Shown here: positions 14,307 through 22,162 of the stretch, in pieces
Numbering within the stretch: the first letter of the stretch is position 1
How the letters are laid out: each line of letters opens with the position of its first letter
Source of the DNA: a virus
Length of the DNA stretch: 28,115 nucleotides
Virus record (IMG/VR): IMGVR_UViG_3300035698_005765
Span: 1-28,115 of that record
Strand: one strand, 5' to 3'
The notes under the pieces: model-generated
The model's database searches: none
The model's input: the letters and a program-made list of their open reading frames with translations, nothing else
Told to the model about the DNA's origin: nothing
Position numbers and translations under genes: made by a program

Positions 14307-14717
14307 CTAACCAACAAAAGATTCAATATCACCTACTTCAGCGTCTTCTGGAATGTGGCGAGTTAGACAAGGTGAATAGTAAAGTGGGACTCCTACACCA
14401 CGTGAGGCTGGAAGACCTGTTAAATAACCTTTAGTTAAATCTTGTAAACTTTTTTTCTTGAGCTGCCAACGTGCTGTTACTGATCCAACCCACACCTCCT
14501 TGATTGCTCTACAGTGTGGAAACGAAGCACTAAAGTGACCTATCTCAACAAACCTAAAGCATGAAGCCCCAGACTTCTGTGTCTCATCCATACGATCAAG
14601 GAACTTCCTACCTTCATTAATATAAAAATCAGCTCCATTGTCTGTGAAGTCAGCATTGACTAGATCAAAGCGTCCTGAGATAGTACGAAACTGAGTCCGT
14701 AATTGTAGTAAATTCAT
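14307..14717 (-). CDS. Head-to-tail adaptor protein, N-terminal half, ended by an in-frame TAG
   Basis: The adaptor ring joins the portal to the tail. The N-terminal part is helical and carries the elements expected in these proteins: an early helix with TQFRTISGR, then FYINEGRKFLDRMDETQ and a strand/turn with CRAIKEVWVG. I chose the ATG at 14717 rather than the upstream TTG at 14732 because GAGG stands five bases before this ATG, and the TTG falls in the edge of palindromic element E. As translated the product has 136 residues; read through the amber codon it would have 239, which agrees better with the family and closes the 309-base gap that would otherwise lie before the next gene. Downstream of the capsid gene is the usual place for an adaptor. 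Confidence 0.65.
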   Translation of the reverse strand: MNLLQLRTQFRTISGRFDLVNADFTDNGADFYINEGRKFLDRMDETQKSGASCFRFVEIGHFSASFPHCRAIKEVWVGSVTARWQLKKKSLQDLTKGYLTGLPASRGVGVPLYYSPCLTRHIPEDAEVGDIESFVG

Positions 14718-14730
14718 CTTAACCTCAATC

Positions 14731-14757
14731 AAGACTGTTCAATTTTTAAACGGACTG
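14731..14757. repeat. Palindromic element E (about 27 bp)
   Basis: Core GTTCAAT-T-TTTAAAC with partly paired flanks, located between the capsid hairpin, with which it shares a few bases, and the adaptor's ribosome site. Confidence 0.6.
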
Positions 14758-14781
14758 GAGACCCCATTATCTCCAGCCCGT
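14750..14781 (-). terminator. Strong hairpin after the major capsid gene (terminator- or processing-like)
   Basis: On the transcribed strand a 12-bp stem (one G-U pair; arms 14770-14781 and 14750-14761) closes an 8-base loop. It is followed by TTAAAAATT and so has only a short T-run. It stands 24 bases past the capsid stop codon. It may be a partial terminator or an RNA-stability/processing hairpin that raises capsid mRNA over downstream tail mRNA; T7 also has a terminator after its capsid gene. Confidence 0.55.
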
Positions 14782-14805
14782 ATCGGTCTAGCAGGAGGTT
14801 AGCTG

Positions 14806-16110
14806 TTACACTATGTTGTCTAGACCAACCCCATTAAGGACAGCGCACTTCTGAGGCAGACCGAACTCAAGACCACATTCGGTTAAGTACTCCTCATTAG
14901 TACCATCAATCCTACGTTCTCCATAACCTTCTGGATGAGACTTGGAAGAGCTCTCACCAAAGAAAGTAGTATCAGTTATATATTTATATGCAAGTTCTTT
15001 AGGCTCAAGCAAGATACCCATGTTACGAGTAGTAGCATCATAAGAAAACAAAGGATGAGTCTTCATCTTAATACTACCAAAAGGAGTTCTCCACTCATCT
15101 ATCTCCATCCCATAGAACTTCTGCTTAGGGCCAATATTAATCTGTCCAGAAGCCTGTGCCAAGGCATCAATGCCGAGTAAAAATCCACTACCACACAGAC
15201 ATAATTTCTCACTAGATCCATAGCGGAAAATTAATTCAAGCATAGCCTTCAACCAGGTCTCACCACCTGCAGTCCATAGCTGACCAGCATAAGCTGCATT
15301 CAAACTATAGTCATTACAGTTAGCTGCTGAATAGGTACGAATAAAGTCAATGACTCCCCGAGTTGTTCGCTCAGGTTTTCCATTATCTCCAACATTCTGA
15401 GTCATGATCCCAAAGATATGAGCCAACTCCATTTCCCAGGAGTGCATCTCAAGACATTCTCTCTTCGCTTTCTGGTAATCATCACCAGTACGAAGATGAG
15501 TAGCCCGAGCTGTTCGAGTAATTGAAAGTGGTGTGCGAAAGATCTGGGTTTTATTATAAACCTCAACCGGATCTAATGCAATAGCATCCGGCATCTCGCC
15601 ACCCTCAGGATTAATATTACCGATAATCTTAAATACATCAGATTGATCAAGGTCATTAAGTGGAGCAACAGTCTGAGTAACATCAGCCTCAAGCAATCTT
15701 ATAGTAAGAATAGTTGCAACTCCAGCATTTACATTAATTACCTTACCCTGTGTATCAACACGCCAATCATCTGCATCACGAAGAAGAATCTGATGCCCAG
15801 CTCGTATACGAAGACCAAGAGCATTTGCTACTGATACATAGATTATATCACCAGCTATCCCAGTACCACCTACATAAGGCACTGTAAAAGCAGCGTCTGT
15901 ACAGATACCAGCATGATCTCCACCGACAGTAGTTTGTGCCTGTGTCCACCAATGAAAACTTGGATCATCTATTTTCTTACTACCCATCATAGACAGGATA
16001 GCAGTAAGTGGAGCCATCCCATTAGGATATAGATATAATATCTGTTGTCGCCAATTTTCAGGCCTTTGATTAGCAACCCAATCATCTGTTCCACGCATTC
16101 CTAAAAACAT
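14806..16110 (-). CDS. Major capsid protein, DUF5309-like, 434 aa
   Basis: The protein has the size and layout of the HK97-fold capsid proteins grouped under DUF5309: an N-terminal NQRPENWRQQILYLYPNG segment, a beta-rich middle (about 75-150), then the conserved block RTARATHLRTGDDYQKAKRECLEMHSWEMELAHIFG with a following RTTRGVIDFI loop, and a C-terminal region with strands such as FGSIKMKTHPLF. It forms the icosahedral shell. It follows the scaffold and several small head genes in the same operon and is followed by a strong hairpin. GGAGGAA before the ATG is one of the best ribosome sites in the window, fitting high expression. There is no sign of an N-terminal protease-cleaved delta domain. 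Confidence 0.8.
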   Translation of the reverse strand: MFLGMRGTDDWVANQRPENWRQQILYLYPNGMAPLTAILSMMGSKKIDDPSFHWWTQAQTTVGGDHAGICTDAAFTVPYVGGTGIAGDIIYVSVANALGLRIRAGHQILLRDADDWRVDTQGKVINVNAGVATILTIRLLEADVTQTVAPLNDLDQSDVFKIIGNINPEGGEMPDAIALDPVEVYNKTQIFRTPLSITRTARATHLRTGDDYQKAKRECLEMHSWEMELAHIFGIMTQNVGDNGKPERTTRGVIDFIRTYSAANCNDYSLNAAYAGQLWTAGGETWLKAMLELIFRYGSSEKLCLCGSGFLLGIDALAQASGQINIGPKQKFYGMEIDEWRTPFGSIKMKTHPLFSYDATTRNMGILLEPKELAYKYITDTTFFGESSSKSHPEGYGERRIDGTNEEYLTECGLEFGLPQKCAVLNGVGLDNIV

Positions 16111-16131
16111 AGTTAGTTCCTCCGTTATATA

Positions 16132-16581
16132 TTAAGCTATTCTATAAGCTACAAAAGTGTCAGCCGCTGTTTTTCTAACCCTAAAAGTACCAGTACCAAG
16201 ATAATAAGATACCTCAAACTCATTAGAGTTTACAACAGCACTACCAACAATAGTAAATCCAGCAGCAGCTGTTAAAGTTATACTATCACCATCTGCTGCA
16301 GATAAGTTTATGATAGTAAAGTCAAAAGAATCATTATTAATCATATAAGCTGTTAATGCAGCCTCCATGACTGTGCCAGTAGGTAGTGTATATGCTACAG
16401 TACCACCTGTTGACTGAGTCGCAGTAATAAGGCCATTAAGAATAGCATCAACAGTTATTGTAGCTACTCCAGTCATTGCTACAGGAGCAAGCTGCTTCTT
16501 ACCAAACAATGCAGCTCTTATAATCACCTCTGTATCACTGGACATTATACCACGTTGAAGTAAAAAGTTTCTAAATCCCAT
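16132..16581 (-). CDS. Putative capsid decoration or head-associated protein, 149 aa
   Basis: A short helical start (FRNFLLQRGIMSS) is followed by a single beta-rich domain with Thr/Ala/Gly-rich strands (TVDAILNGLITATQ, DFTIINLSAADGDSITL, TFRVRKTAADTFVAYRI). Proteins of this texture beside a capsid gene are usually decoration or minor capsid proteins. No cysteines or catalytic motifs are evident. The ribosome site GGAGGAAA is strong. Confidence 0.55.
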   Translation of the reverse strand: MGFRNFLLQRGIMSSDTEVIIRAALFGKKQLAPVAMTGVATITVDAILNGLITATQSTGGTVAYTLPTGTVMEAALTAYMINNDSFDFTIINLSAADGDSITLTAAAGFTIVGSAVVNSNEFEVSYYLGTGTFRVRKTAADTFVAYRIA

Positions 16582-16601
16582 TAGTTTCCTCCGATTATAA
16601 G

Positions 16602-16617
16602 TTTCCCAAGAGGGAAA
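16602..16617 (-). other. Small 6-bp hairpin between the 131-aa and 149-aa genes
   Basis: TTTCCC-TCTT-GGGAAA on the transcribed strand. No T-run follows, so it is probably not a terminator; it may be an RNA-stability or processing hairpin, or chance. Confidence 0.3.
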
Positions 16618-16620
16618 ATG

Positions 16621-17016
16621 TCACTTTACAACTGTTAGCGGTTCAATGTCTATGAACTTTTCCAGTGGAATTATCAAGCTAGCCTTTAGTATAAGAGGCT
16701 TATCATTGACTACCTGTGGAAGCATAACCTTATCAAAGACAAGTTCAGTTTTCTGGTTCATCAGTTCATTGTATTCTGTCATGAACTTAGGGAAGTTTTC
16801 ACTTCCTGGTACAATCTCAGTTTGATTAGTCTTTTCATTTGCAACACCATACTTAGTAACCAATCCAACTCTAACCTTCTCAATTGCTTGATAAGGCTCA
16901 CTGAGTTTACCTATTAATTTTGCCAGGCCTAAACTAGTCCTAACAGGCAATTCCATTTCAAAGATCTGATTCATAGAGTTCACCGCACTATGTATCTCTA
17001 TATTCATAAGTTCCAT
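16621..17016 (-). CDS. Head-operon protein of unknown function, 131 aa
   Basis: A soluble alpha/beta protein: strand MNIEIHSAVNSMNQIF, helix LGLAKLIGKLSEPYQAIEKV, a polar middle part and a C-terminal strand pair. The overall pattern is faintly like the small DUF1617-type phage proteins, but the match is too weak to name. AGGAGGG precedes the ATG at 17016. It ends in TGA. It lies between scaffold-side genes and the capsid gene. Confidence 0.5.
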   Translation of the reverse strand: MELMNIEIHSAVNSMNQIFEMELPVRTSLGLAKLIGKLSEPYQAIEKVRVGLVTKYGVANEKTNQTEIVPGSENFPKFMTEYNELMNQKTELVFDKVMLPQVVNDKPLILKASLIIPLEKFIDIEPLTVVK

Positions 17017-17041
17017 TTTACCCTCCTGAGGTAATTAAAAG

Positions 17042-17164
17042 TTATTTATTCTCCGCCTTAGGCTTTGATACTGGCTTTGGCTTAGACGAATCAATAGGAT
17101 CACCAGATTTCCAGACTGGCGATCTCGGTCTTCCAACAACAGTTTTAATTGTAGATTTAGCCAT
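17042..17164 (-). CDS. Small basic 40-aa protein with a Ser/Pro/Lys-rich tail
   Basis: The short frame reads MAKSTIKTVVGRPRSPVW, then a Pro/Lys-rich tail, and ends in TAA. It is preceded by a near-perfect GGAGGAG six bases or so before the ATG and fits exactly in the gap between the 453-aa and 131-aa genes, where every neighbour has the same kind of ribosome site. A longer overlapping frame on the same strand (17035-17229) has no ribosome site, would overlap the end of the 453-aa gene, and is rejected. The product is strongly basic and may bind nucleic acid or the acidic scaffold; that is inference. Confidence 0.7.
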   Translation of the reverse strand: MAKSTIKTVVGRPRSPVWKSGDPIDSSKPKPVSKPKAENK

Positions 17165-17191
17165 AACTCCTCCATAATTAGAATGTTATAT

Positions 17192-18553
17192 TTATGCGTT
17201 GTATACTGCAATGTATCTCGTAAGGTCACCTATCTGAAAAGCTATCCTCCCATCTGCAGCAGCACCACCACCTGTTGGATCAGTCCCATCTTTAGCAAGT
17301 GCTCCTGCATTCTCAGCTCTAAACCATCCAGTAAGAGCATGTCCAGAGTGATTAAATCCCATTTGAAAGGCCTTAGCTGGTGCTCCACCAGCCCCCAAGC
17401 ACATATCACAGTATGTACCATAAAGGTTAGCACCTGTTAAGTCAATACCAGAATATATACCAAGATCTAAATTCCTATGAGTACCAGCAGCACCAGGAGC
17501 TTCATTTATATTTGTCCAGATACCAGTTCCACAGATAACACCAGTATCAGTTCCAGTTAAGTTAGCCTGAATATAAGCTGCAGCACCAATAGAAGCTCCA
17601 GCATCCATAGTACCTTCAATATGCATTCCCTGACCACCAGTCAGTACAGTAGAACGATGATCCAGAATATTCTCCGCTATACTTAAGACTACATAACGAG
17701 CCTTATTACCACCAGTTACACATTGTAATCGACACCTAAGAGTCTGAGCATTTACAGATATTAGATGACCTACAAGCTCAGTTCCAGCCAGTGTAAACCA
17801 AAAAGCTTCATCGTCAACAGAAGTCTGAGTACCCCAAGCAGCAAACCTCATGTAGGATACCACTGTACCAGCACCCCAATCTGTTACAGCACCAGCAGAC
17901 ATTTCAAAATCAATACAAGTATAATGCCCACTAGGGATCGCTGCATGGTTAGGCAAAATCATCTCAGCACCAATAGCATAAGACAATCCAGCTACTCTAC
18001 CCGCAGCGGCTGAATAGTTAACCTGTGCAAAGATAGCACCAGCTGAGTTACCTAAAGCAACTGGAGAAGTAAGACTAACCCTAAGAACATCTACTGTAGC
18101 AGCTCCAGCTGTATCCATTGATAAAGCAATGTTTCTAAGATTAACTGCCCCAGCTATTAGACTAGAAGCAAAGGCAATATCACCAAACCTTTCACTTATC
18201 CAACACTGACCATCAGAGTAAAACATCTGACCTCGGCCAGCTTCATTAAGAACTACATCACCCTGCCAAGACTCACTATCACCAACTCCTCCAGCACCTA
18301 GTAGGCCACTATTATGTTCTTGAATTGTTATAGTGTTAGTATTATCAGCGTCTTTAGCCATGACAGTATAAAACCTGCCCTTTGCCGCAGATACAGGCGG
18401 TAGTGATATAGTGATAGCTGCGTCAGCTCCATTAGCTCCTGCATCTGGACGCACCACATAATCACGAGACGTCATTTCATAGTCTGCAATAGGCTCTGCG
18501 AACTTGTCTACTACAGCCATTCCATGTTGTGCACCTAATCTTTCTAAAGCCAT
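17192..18553 (-). CDS. Ala/Gly-rich virion structural protein, 453 aa (head-fibre or decoration-like)
   Basis: A beta-rich, Ala/Gly/Thr-rich protein. The first 100 residues have a pattern seen in small phage beta-sandwich modules (VVRPDAGANGADAAITISLPP, GRFYTVMAKDADNTNTITI, GQMFYSDGQCWISE). The rest has long runs of short strands with Gly turns and a hydrophobic C-terminal strand (RIAFQIGDLTRYIAVYNA). It lies between the scaffold and the capsid gene, which suggests an abundant head-surface protein or head fibre; a tail fibre is possible. GGAGGAA precedes the ATG. There is no enzyme motif. Confidence 0.55.
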   Translation of the reverse strand: MALERLGAQHGMAVVDKFAEPIADYEMTSRDYVVRPDAGANGADAAITISLPPVSAAKGRFYTVMAKDADNTNTITIQEHNSGLLGAGGVGDSESWQGDVVLNEAGRGQMFYSDGQCWISERFGDIAFASSLIAGAVNLRNIALSMDTAGAATVDVLRVSLTSPVALGNSAGAIFAQVNYSAAAGRVAGLSYAIGAEMILPNHAAIPSGHYTCIDFEMSAGAVTDWGAGTVVSYMRFAAWGTQTSVDDEAFWFTLAGTELVGHLISVNAQTLRCRLQCVTGGNKARYVVLSIAENILDHRSTVLTGGQGMHIEGTMDAGASIGAAAYIQANLTGTDTGVICGTGIWTNINEAPGAAGTHRNLDLGIYSGIDLTGANLYGTYCDMCLGAGGAPAKAFQMGFNHSGHALTGWFRAENAGALAKDGTDPTGGGAAADGRIAFQIGDLTRYIAVYNA

Positions 18554-18567
18554 TTGTTATTCCTCCG

Positions 18568-19422
18568 TTAATAGTTATCTACTGATTTATTCATCTCATC
18601 AATCTCTGCCAGCAAGGGATCGACGCTAGGTGGTTTTGCAGCCTGCCTTGGCTGACCCTTCTTTCTAGGAAGCTGCGGTGGTTTTTCTGGTTTAAGATCT
18701 GGTTTAAGTTCAACTGCCTTTTTATGAAGTTCCAGACGAATACGAACTTCATCAGCAACTCCTCCCATTATCTCAGTGTATTTTTTATCTGGGTCTTTTG
18801 CCCAAGTTTCTTCAAACACAGTACCTACTACCTTCTTAAATGGAATAAGATCTTTGTTTTTATCATAAAAGTCTTCACTCTCTTTACGTAAGGCAATTAC
18901 TGTAGCTACATTATTTTTTACAATTTCAGGGATATTACGAAGAACACCTTCAGTTATATGATCCCTTGATGCATTTACACCTTGAGTATAGATCTTGTTT
19001 AAGAGTGTATTAAATTCCTTTGGATCACTAGTTATATCATCCATACTAGCTTCACCAATAAAGTCTACTTCGTCTAGGGTTATAGGTTCAGGTTTAACTG
19101 GCTCTGGCTCTGGCTCTGGTTCCGGAGCAGATAAATCATCTATCCGTTTCCGAAGATCCTCATTTTCCTTTTGAATTGCTTCCAAGTCGATCTTAGATTC
19201 AGGTTCAGGTTCTTTAGGGACTTTTTCAAGTTCAGGTTCAGGTTCTTTAACCTCACCAGGATCAGGATCTGGAATCGACTTCGATTCAGGAATTTCTTCA
19301 AGTTCTTCAACAGGTACCTCCTCAATTATTTCCTCTGCTAGTTCTTCTTCAGAAACCTTAATAGTTGGTTCATCAGTAACTTTTAACATATCCTCAATCT
19401 GATCTATCATCCCATCTACCAT
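18568..19422 (-). CDS. Capsid scaffolding protein, acidic, 284 aa
   Basis: The N-terminal 120 residues are extremely acidic and Pro/Glu-rich (repeats of EPEPE, PDPDPGE), followed by a helical middle part with coiled-coil character (EAIQKENEDLRKRIDDL; NASRDHITEGVLRNIPEIVKNN) and a basic Lys/Pro-rich segment near the C terminus (QLPRKKGQPRQ). Acidic N terminus, helical core and basic C-terminal capsid-binding end are the standard plan of podovirus scaffolds, which organise the procapsid and then leave. The place between portal and capsid genes agrees. The ribosome site GGAGGT stands just after palindromic element F. Confidence 0.75.
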   Translation of the reverse strand: MVDGMIDQIEDMLKVTDEPTIKVSEEELAEEIIEEVPVEELEEIPESKSIPDPDPGEVKEPEPELEKVPKEPEPESKIDLEAIQKENEDLRKRIDDLSAPEPEPEPEPVKPEPITLDEVDFIGEASMDDITSDPKEFNTLLNKIYTQGVNASRDHITEGVLRNIPEIVKNNVATVIALRKESEDFYDKNKDLIPFKKVVGTVFEETWAKDPDKKYTEIMGGVADEVRIRLELHKKAVELKPDLKPEKPPQLPRKKGQPRQAAKPPSVDPLLAEIDEMNKSVDNY

Positions 19423-19436
19423 TTGCTAACCTCCAT

Positions 19437-19465
19437 TAAGTTTGTTTAAAATTTGAACGGTCTTA
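19437..19465. repeat. Palindromic element F (29 bp)
   Basis: TAAG...CTTA outer arms and core GTTTAAA-A-TTTGAAC. Its right end is the TAA stop of the 154-aa gene; its left end lies just before the scaffold's ribosome site, so it nearly fills the gap between the two genes. Confidence 0.65.
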
Positions 19466-19927
19466 TACATTTGCAGCTCTGTCTACTTCTCTCCAGTAAC
19501 CATGGGTTCCAGCACCATCACCTCCTATATTTACCACAGTAAGAACATCGTCTACTGCCGGTGTATAGTTACCAAGCGCTGGTGCTTCATTTAAGTGAAA
19601 GGTTCCATTTGCTTTAGCATTGCTGTCTGTTATAACTACATTAAGATCTTGAAATACAAACATCTTAACCTGCCCCTGAATACCTCCAAGGATAGTTGCT
19701 AAAACAGATGCACCAGTACTGGAGATTACTACTGTCTCAAATCCTTCTTCACTAAGCTCAGTTCCAATAGTTAGTGACACAGCAGCTAAGACATCTAACG
19801 TCTGAGCACCAACAGCCCCAGTTCCAGATAGACTGATAGTATTCATCTCAGTCCTACCCTCTCTTATATAAGCAGGTAGCTCACTAACTAATGCTGCATC
19901 AGTCGGTTTCGTCGCGTCTATTGTCAT
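19463..19927 (-). CDS. Virion structural protein, 154 aa
   Basis: The protein begins MTIDATKPTDAALVSELPAYIREGRTEMN, a pattern (DxTKPxD...SELPAYIRExRxxxN) that recurs at the N termini of phage structural and fibre-related proteins, followed by a beta-rich domain. The start lies within the last 29 bases of the 103-aa gene, with GGAGG upstream. No closer function can be given. Confidence 0.55.
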   Translation of the reverse strand: MTIDATKPTDAALVSELPAYIREGRTEMNTISLSGTGAVGAQTLDVLAAVSLTIGTELSEEGFETVVISSTGASVLATILGGIQGQVKMFVFQDLNVVITDSNAKANGTFHLNEAPALGNYTPAVDDVLTVVNIGGDGAGTHGYWREVDRAANV

Positions 19928-20210
19928 CTTTTTTATCCTCCAGTATTTGTAAGAAGATATCAGGAATACTTAAGAAAAAAGCTACAGCCTTCCTTCTACC
20001 TTTTATATCACCTAAGTGAATTAATGTCTCTGATGAATTAGGTACTACCTTATACCCTTGATCATCAGTATGAGGCTCACCAACTAAATCATATTCAATA
20101 GCTGCATTCTTAGCTAGCCTACTTAGTTCATCAACTATATCTAACCATATAAAGGACTCTTTAAATTCTTCTATATCTGACTTAGTTGATCTTATAGTCA
20201 TCTCATCCAT
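19899..20210 (-). CDS. Small portal-adjacent protein, 103 aa, unknown
   Basis: A helical, acidic protein (IEEFKESFIWLDIVDELSRLAKNA) with a conserved-looking core, ETLIHLGDIKGRRKAVAFFLSI, and a charged, disordered end (DKKDDNRRDETD). It shares a TAATG overlap with the portal gene and overlaps the next gene by 29 bases, so translation is probably coupled. Genes of this kind commonly follow the portal gene in podoviruses, but I know of no assigned function. Confidence 0.55.
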   Translation of the reverse strand: MDEMTIRSTKSDIEEFKESFIWLDIVDELSRLAKNAAIEYDLVGEPHTDDQGYKVVPNSSETLIHLGDIKGRRKAVAFFLSIPDIFLQILEDKKDDNRRDETD

Positions 20211-22162
20211 TAGTATTCTCCTACAGGAACAATGTTACCAGCGTTAGCCTGTGCATCAACTTCATCATCAGGCATTCCTTGACCCTGAATCTCATTAACA
20301 TTTCTACGGAAGTCTTCTACATTCTTCGCTCCCATCTGTTGTGCTATGTACATGAAGATTCTAGTTATATCAAACTTCTGCATTAACTCTGGAGTTGTAC
20401 CTATGGTTTGGAACATCTGTAACCAAGCCTCGGAGAAATTACCGCCTGGTATTGAGCCGTCTCTTGGTATAAGGTCATAGCCTACAGCTAGATCATAAGG
20501 TGAAACAGCAATTGACCCTTCTTTTTTTCCAAACTGTTTAGCTAGTTGATTACTATACCTACCTGTAATTCTTACAAAAGTTTCTTTATTTAAATATTGC
20601 TGTGTATGGACAGCAAACATAGTCCCTATATCCTGCATAAACTGCATACCTACTATCATAGCTATTCGTTGCAGTCTAGAAATAGCACTTCCACGTGTAC
20701 CTTGAAATTCACCTTTTGTCAATCGTTCAGGTCCACCTTGACGTTGAGCACCCTGCATAGATTGATCTGCACCTGAGATACGATCCATCCAAGATGTAAT
20801 ATAACCAGAATCAGCTATATTTGATCTTGTAATATCATTAACTTGTAGCTGCTGAACAACCTTATCAACTCCTCTTCCCCAAGCAGGTCTACGTAAGCGA
20901 ATTAATTTACCTGGTTCAGGATCCTTTAAATCATTAATATTAACCAAGTAAGGATCAACAACCAGCATATCATTAATGGCCTTACGGACATTAGCCACAT
21001 GCGAATTGAATAGAAAGTCCAGTGTATGTTGTAGTCCATGAAGAACCTCCATACGTCCAATAGGTGTTATTGAGTATCCATCGTACTCAGGAGATGCTAC
21101 AGCAGCTGGATACATACCGTGATGATGGTCAGCTTTATTACACTGAATTATTACATCGTCTGCAGCCAGTGCAAAGAACCATTTTTCTGGAGATTCACTG
21201 GTACCTAACCCCCACTCCTTTGGGATTAAGTTAACATACATCTTAATTATATCTACAGGATTTGCTGAACTAGTCATATCACGTCTAACATCAGTAGGTC
21301 CACCATGTCTAGTTTCACGCTCTGACTGATCATTTGATAAAGCAGATTTTTTACCTTTTTTCTCATGTAGATATTTAACATTAAACATTTCAGAGTCAGG
21401 TTGAGCTTCTTCCGATAGTACATTCATTAAGTTATCACGATCTATCCAACCAAAAAATTCACCTTCTTGGATTCTATCAGAAGACACACATGGATCAGGT
21501 AGCCACATATAAGGATCAATATTGCTAAGGTCATTACCTTCAAATAGTAAAGTGTCTATGAACTCTACACCTGTAGTGGTATCATCACCTAACTCTGATT
21601 GGGTAGTTATAGATGTTTTAACAGGTTTCTTTCCATACTGTCTTACCCATCCAGGGATTCCAATACCTACTCCATAACATAAAGAATCACGTAAGACTGT
21701 GTGTAATGCCAAGGGAACCTTAGTCTTAATACAATGTAGACGAATAACTAACTCCATCAACATTGCACCTATTGTATCATCATCTTCAACCCCTTCATAC
21801 TGAAACATAGGATCTTGGAAAAAGGCCATTGAAAGATAGGTTAACAAAGCCTCAAGCATTGAGTAGGAATAAGGGAAGACTATCGACACAGGCTTCGTTG
21901 AGTCCTTTTTCTTTAACCTATCCTCTGAATCCTTCAAGTCAATATAGACAGTGTTCTTCTTATCTATCTCACGCCATGCAGGAAATCGTTTACTAATTTC
22001 ATTCCTTGATTCTCTAGCACGAGCCCAGATCTTACCTCGTAAAGCAATATGAAAATCAGAGTCAGGCTTTAGCTTAAGGCCTTCTGGATAAGTATAGTCA
22101 TATTCTTTACCTGAATAATCAACCTTCTGAGTATCAGATTCGCCCTGTACAATGTAAGGCAT
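20210..22162 (-). CDS. Portal (head-to-tail connector) protein, 650 aa
   Basis: The portal forms the ring through which DNA enters and leaves the capsid. The length and helical wing, the conserved-looking segment GLQHTLDFLFNSHVANVRKAI (about 376-396), the following DPYLVNINDL, the Gly/Arg-rich PGKLIRLRRPAWGRG and a C-terminal long-helix region (SAISRLQRIAMIVGMQFMQDI) fit podovirus-type portals. The C-terminal 50 residues are low in complexity (GQGMPDDEVDAQANAGNIV). AGGAG precedes the ATG. A diverged copy of residues 377-412 appears in the small + strand gene at 3707-3973. The terminase genes that normally precede a portal gene are not in this window; secreted and fibre-like genes stand in their place. 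Confidence 0.75.
   Translation of the reverse strand: MPYIVQGESDTQKVDYSGKEYDYTYPEGLKLKPDSDFHIALRGKIWARARESRNEISKRFPAWREIDKKNTVYIDLKDSEDRLKKKDSTKPVSIVFPYSYSMLEALLTYLSMAFFQDPMFQYEGVEDDDTIGAMLMELVIRLHCIKTKVPLALHTVLRDSLCYGVGIGIPGWVRQYGKKPVKTSITTQSELGDDTTTGVEFIDTLLFEGNDLSNIDPYMWLPDPCVSSDRIQEGEFFGWIDRDNLMNVLSEEAQPDSEMFNVKYLHEKKGKKSALSNDQSERETRHGGPTDVRRDMTSSANPVDIIKMYVNLIPKEWGLGTSESPEKWFFALAADDVIIQCNKADHHHGMYPAAVASPEYDGYSITPIGRMEVLHGLQHTLDFLFNSHVANVRKAINDMLVVDPYLVNINDLKDPEPGKLIRLRRPAWGRGVDKVVQQLQVNDITRSNIADSGYITSWMDRISGADQSMQGAQRQGGPERLTKGEFQGTRGSAISRLQRIAMIVGMQFMQDIGTMFAVHTQQYLNKETFVRITGRYSNQLAKQFGKKEGSIAVSPYDLAVGYDLIPRDGSIPGGNFSEAWLQMFQTIGTTPELMQKFDITRIFMYIAQQMGAKNVEDFRRNVNEIQGQGMPDDEVDAQANAGNIVPVGEY

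Noticed and set aside
14718-14732. TTG start for the adaptor gene
   Set aside because: It lies at the edge of a palindromic element without a Shine-Dalgarno site; the ATG at 14717 has one.
16602-16617. Small hairpin as a Rho-independent terminator
   Set aside because: The stem is short and no T-run follows on the transcribed strand.
17035-17229. 64-aa frame overlapping the 40-aa gene
   Set aside because: It has no ribosome site and overlaps the 3' end of the 453-aa gene; the 40-aa frame explains the region better.
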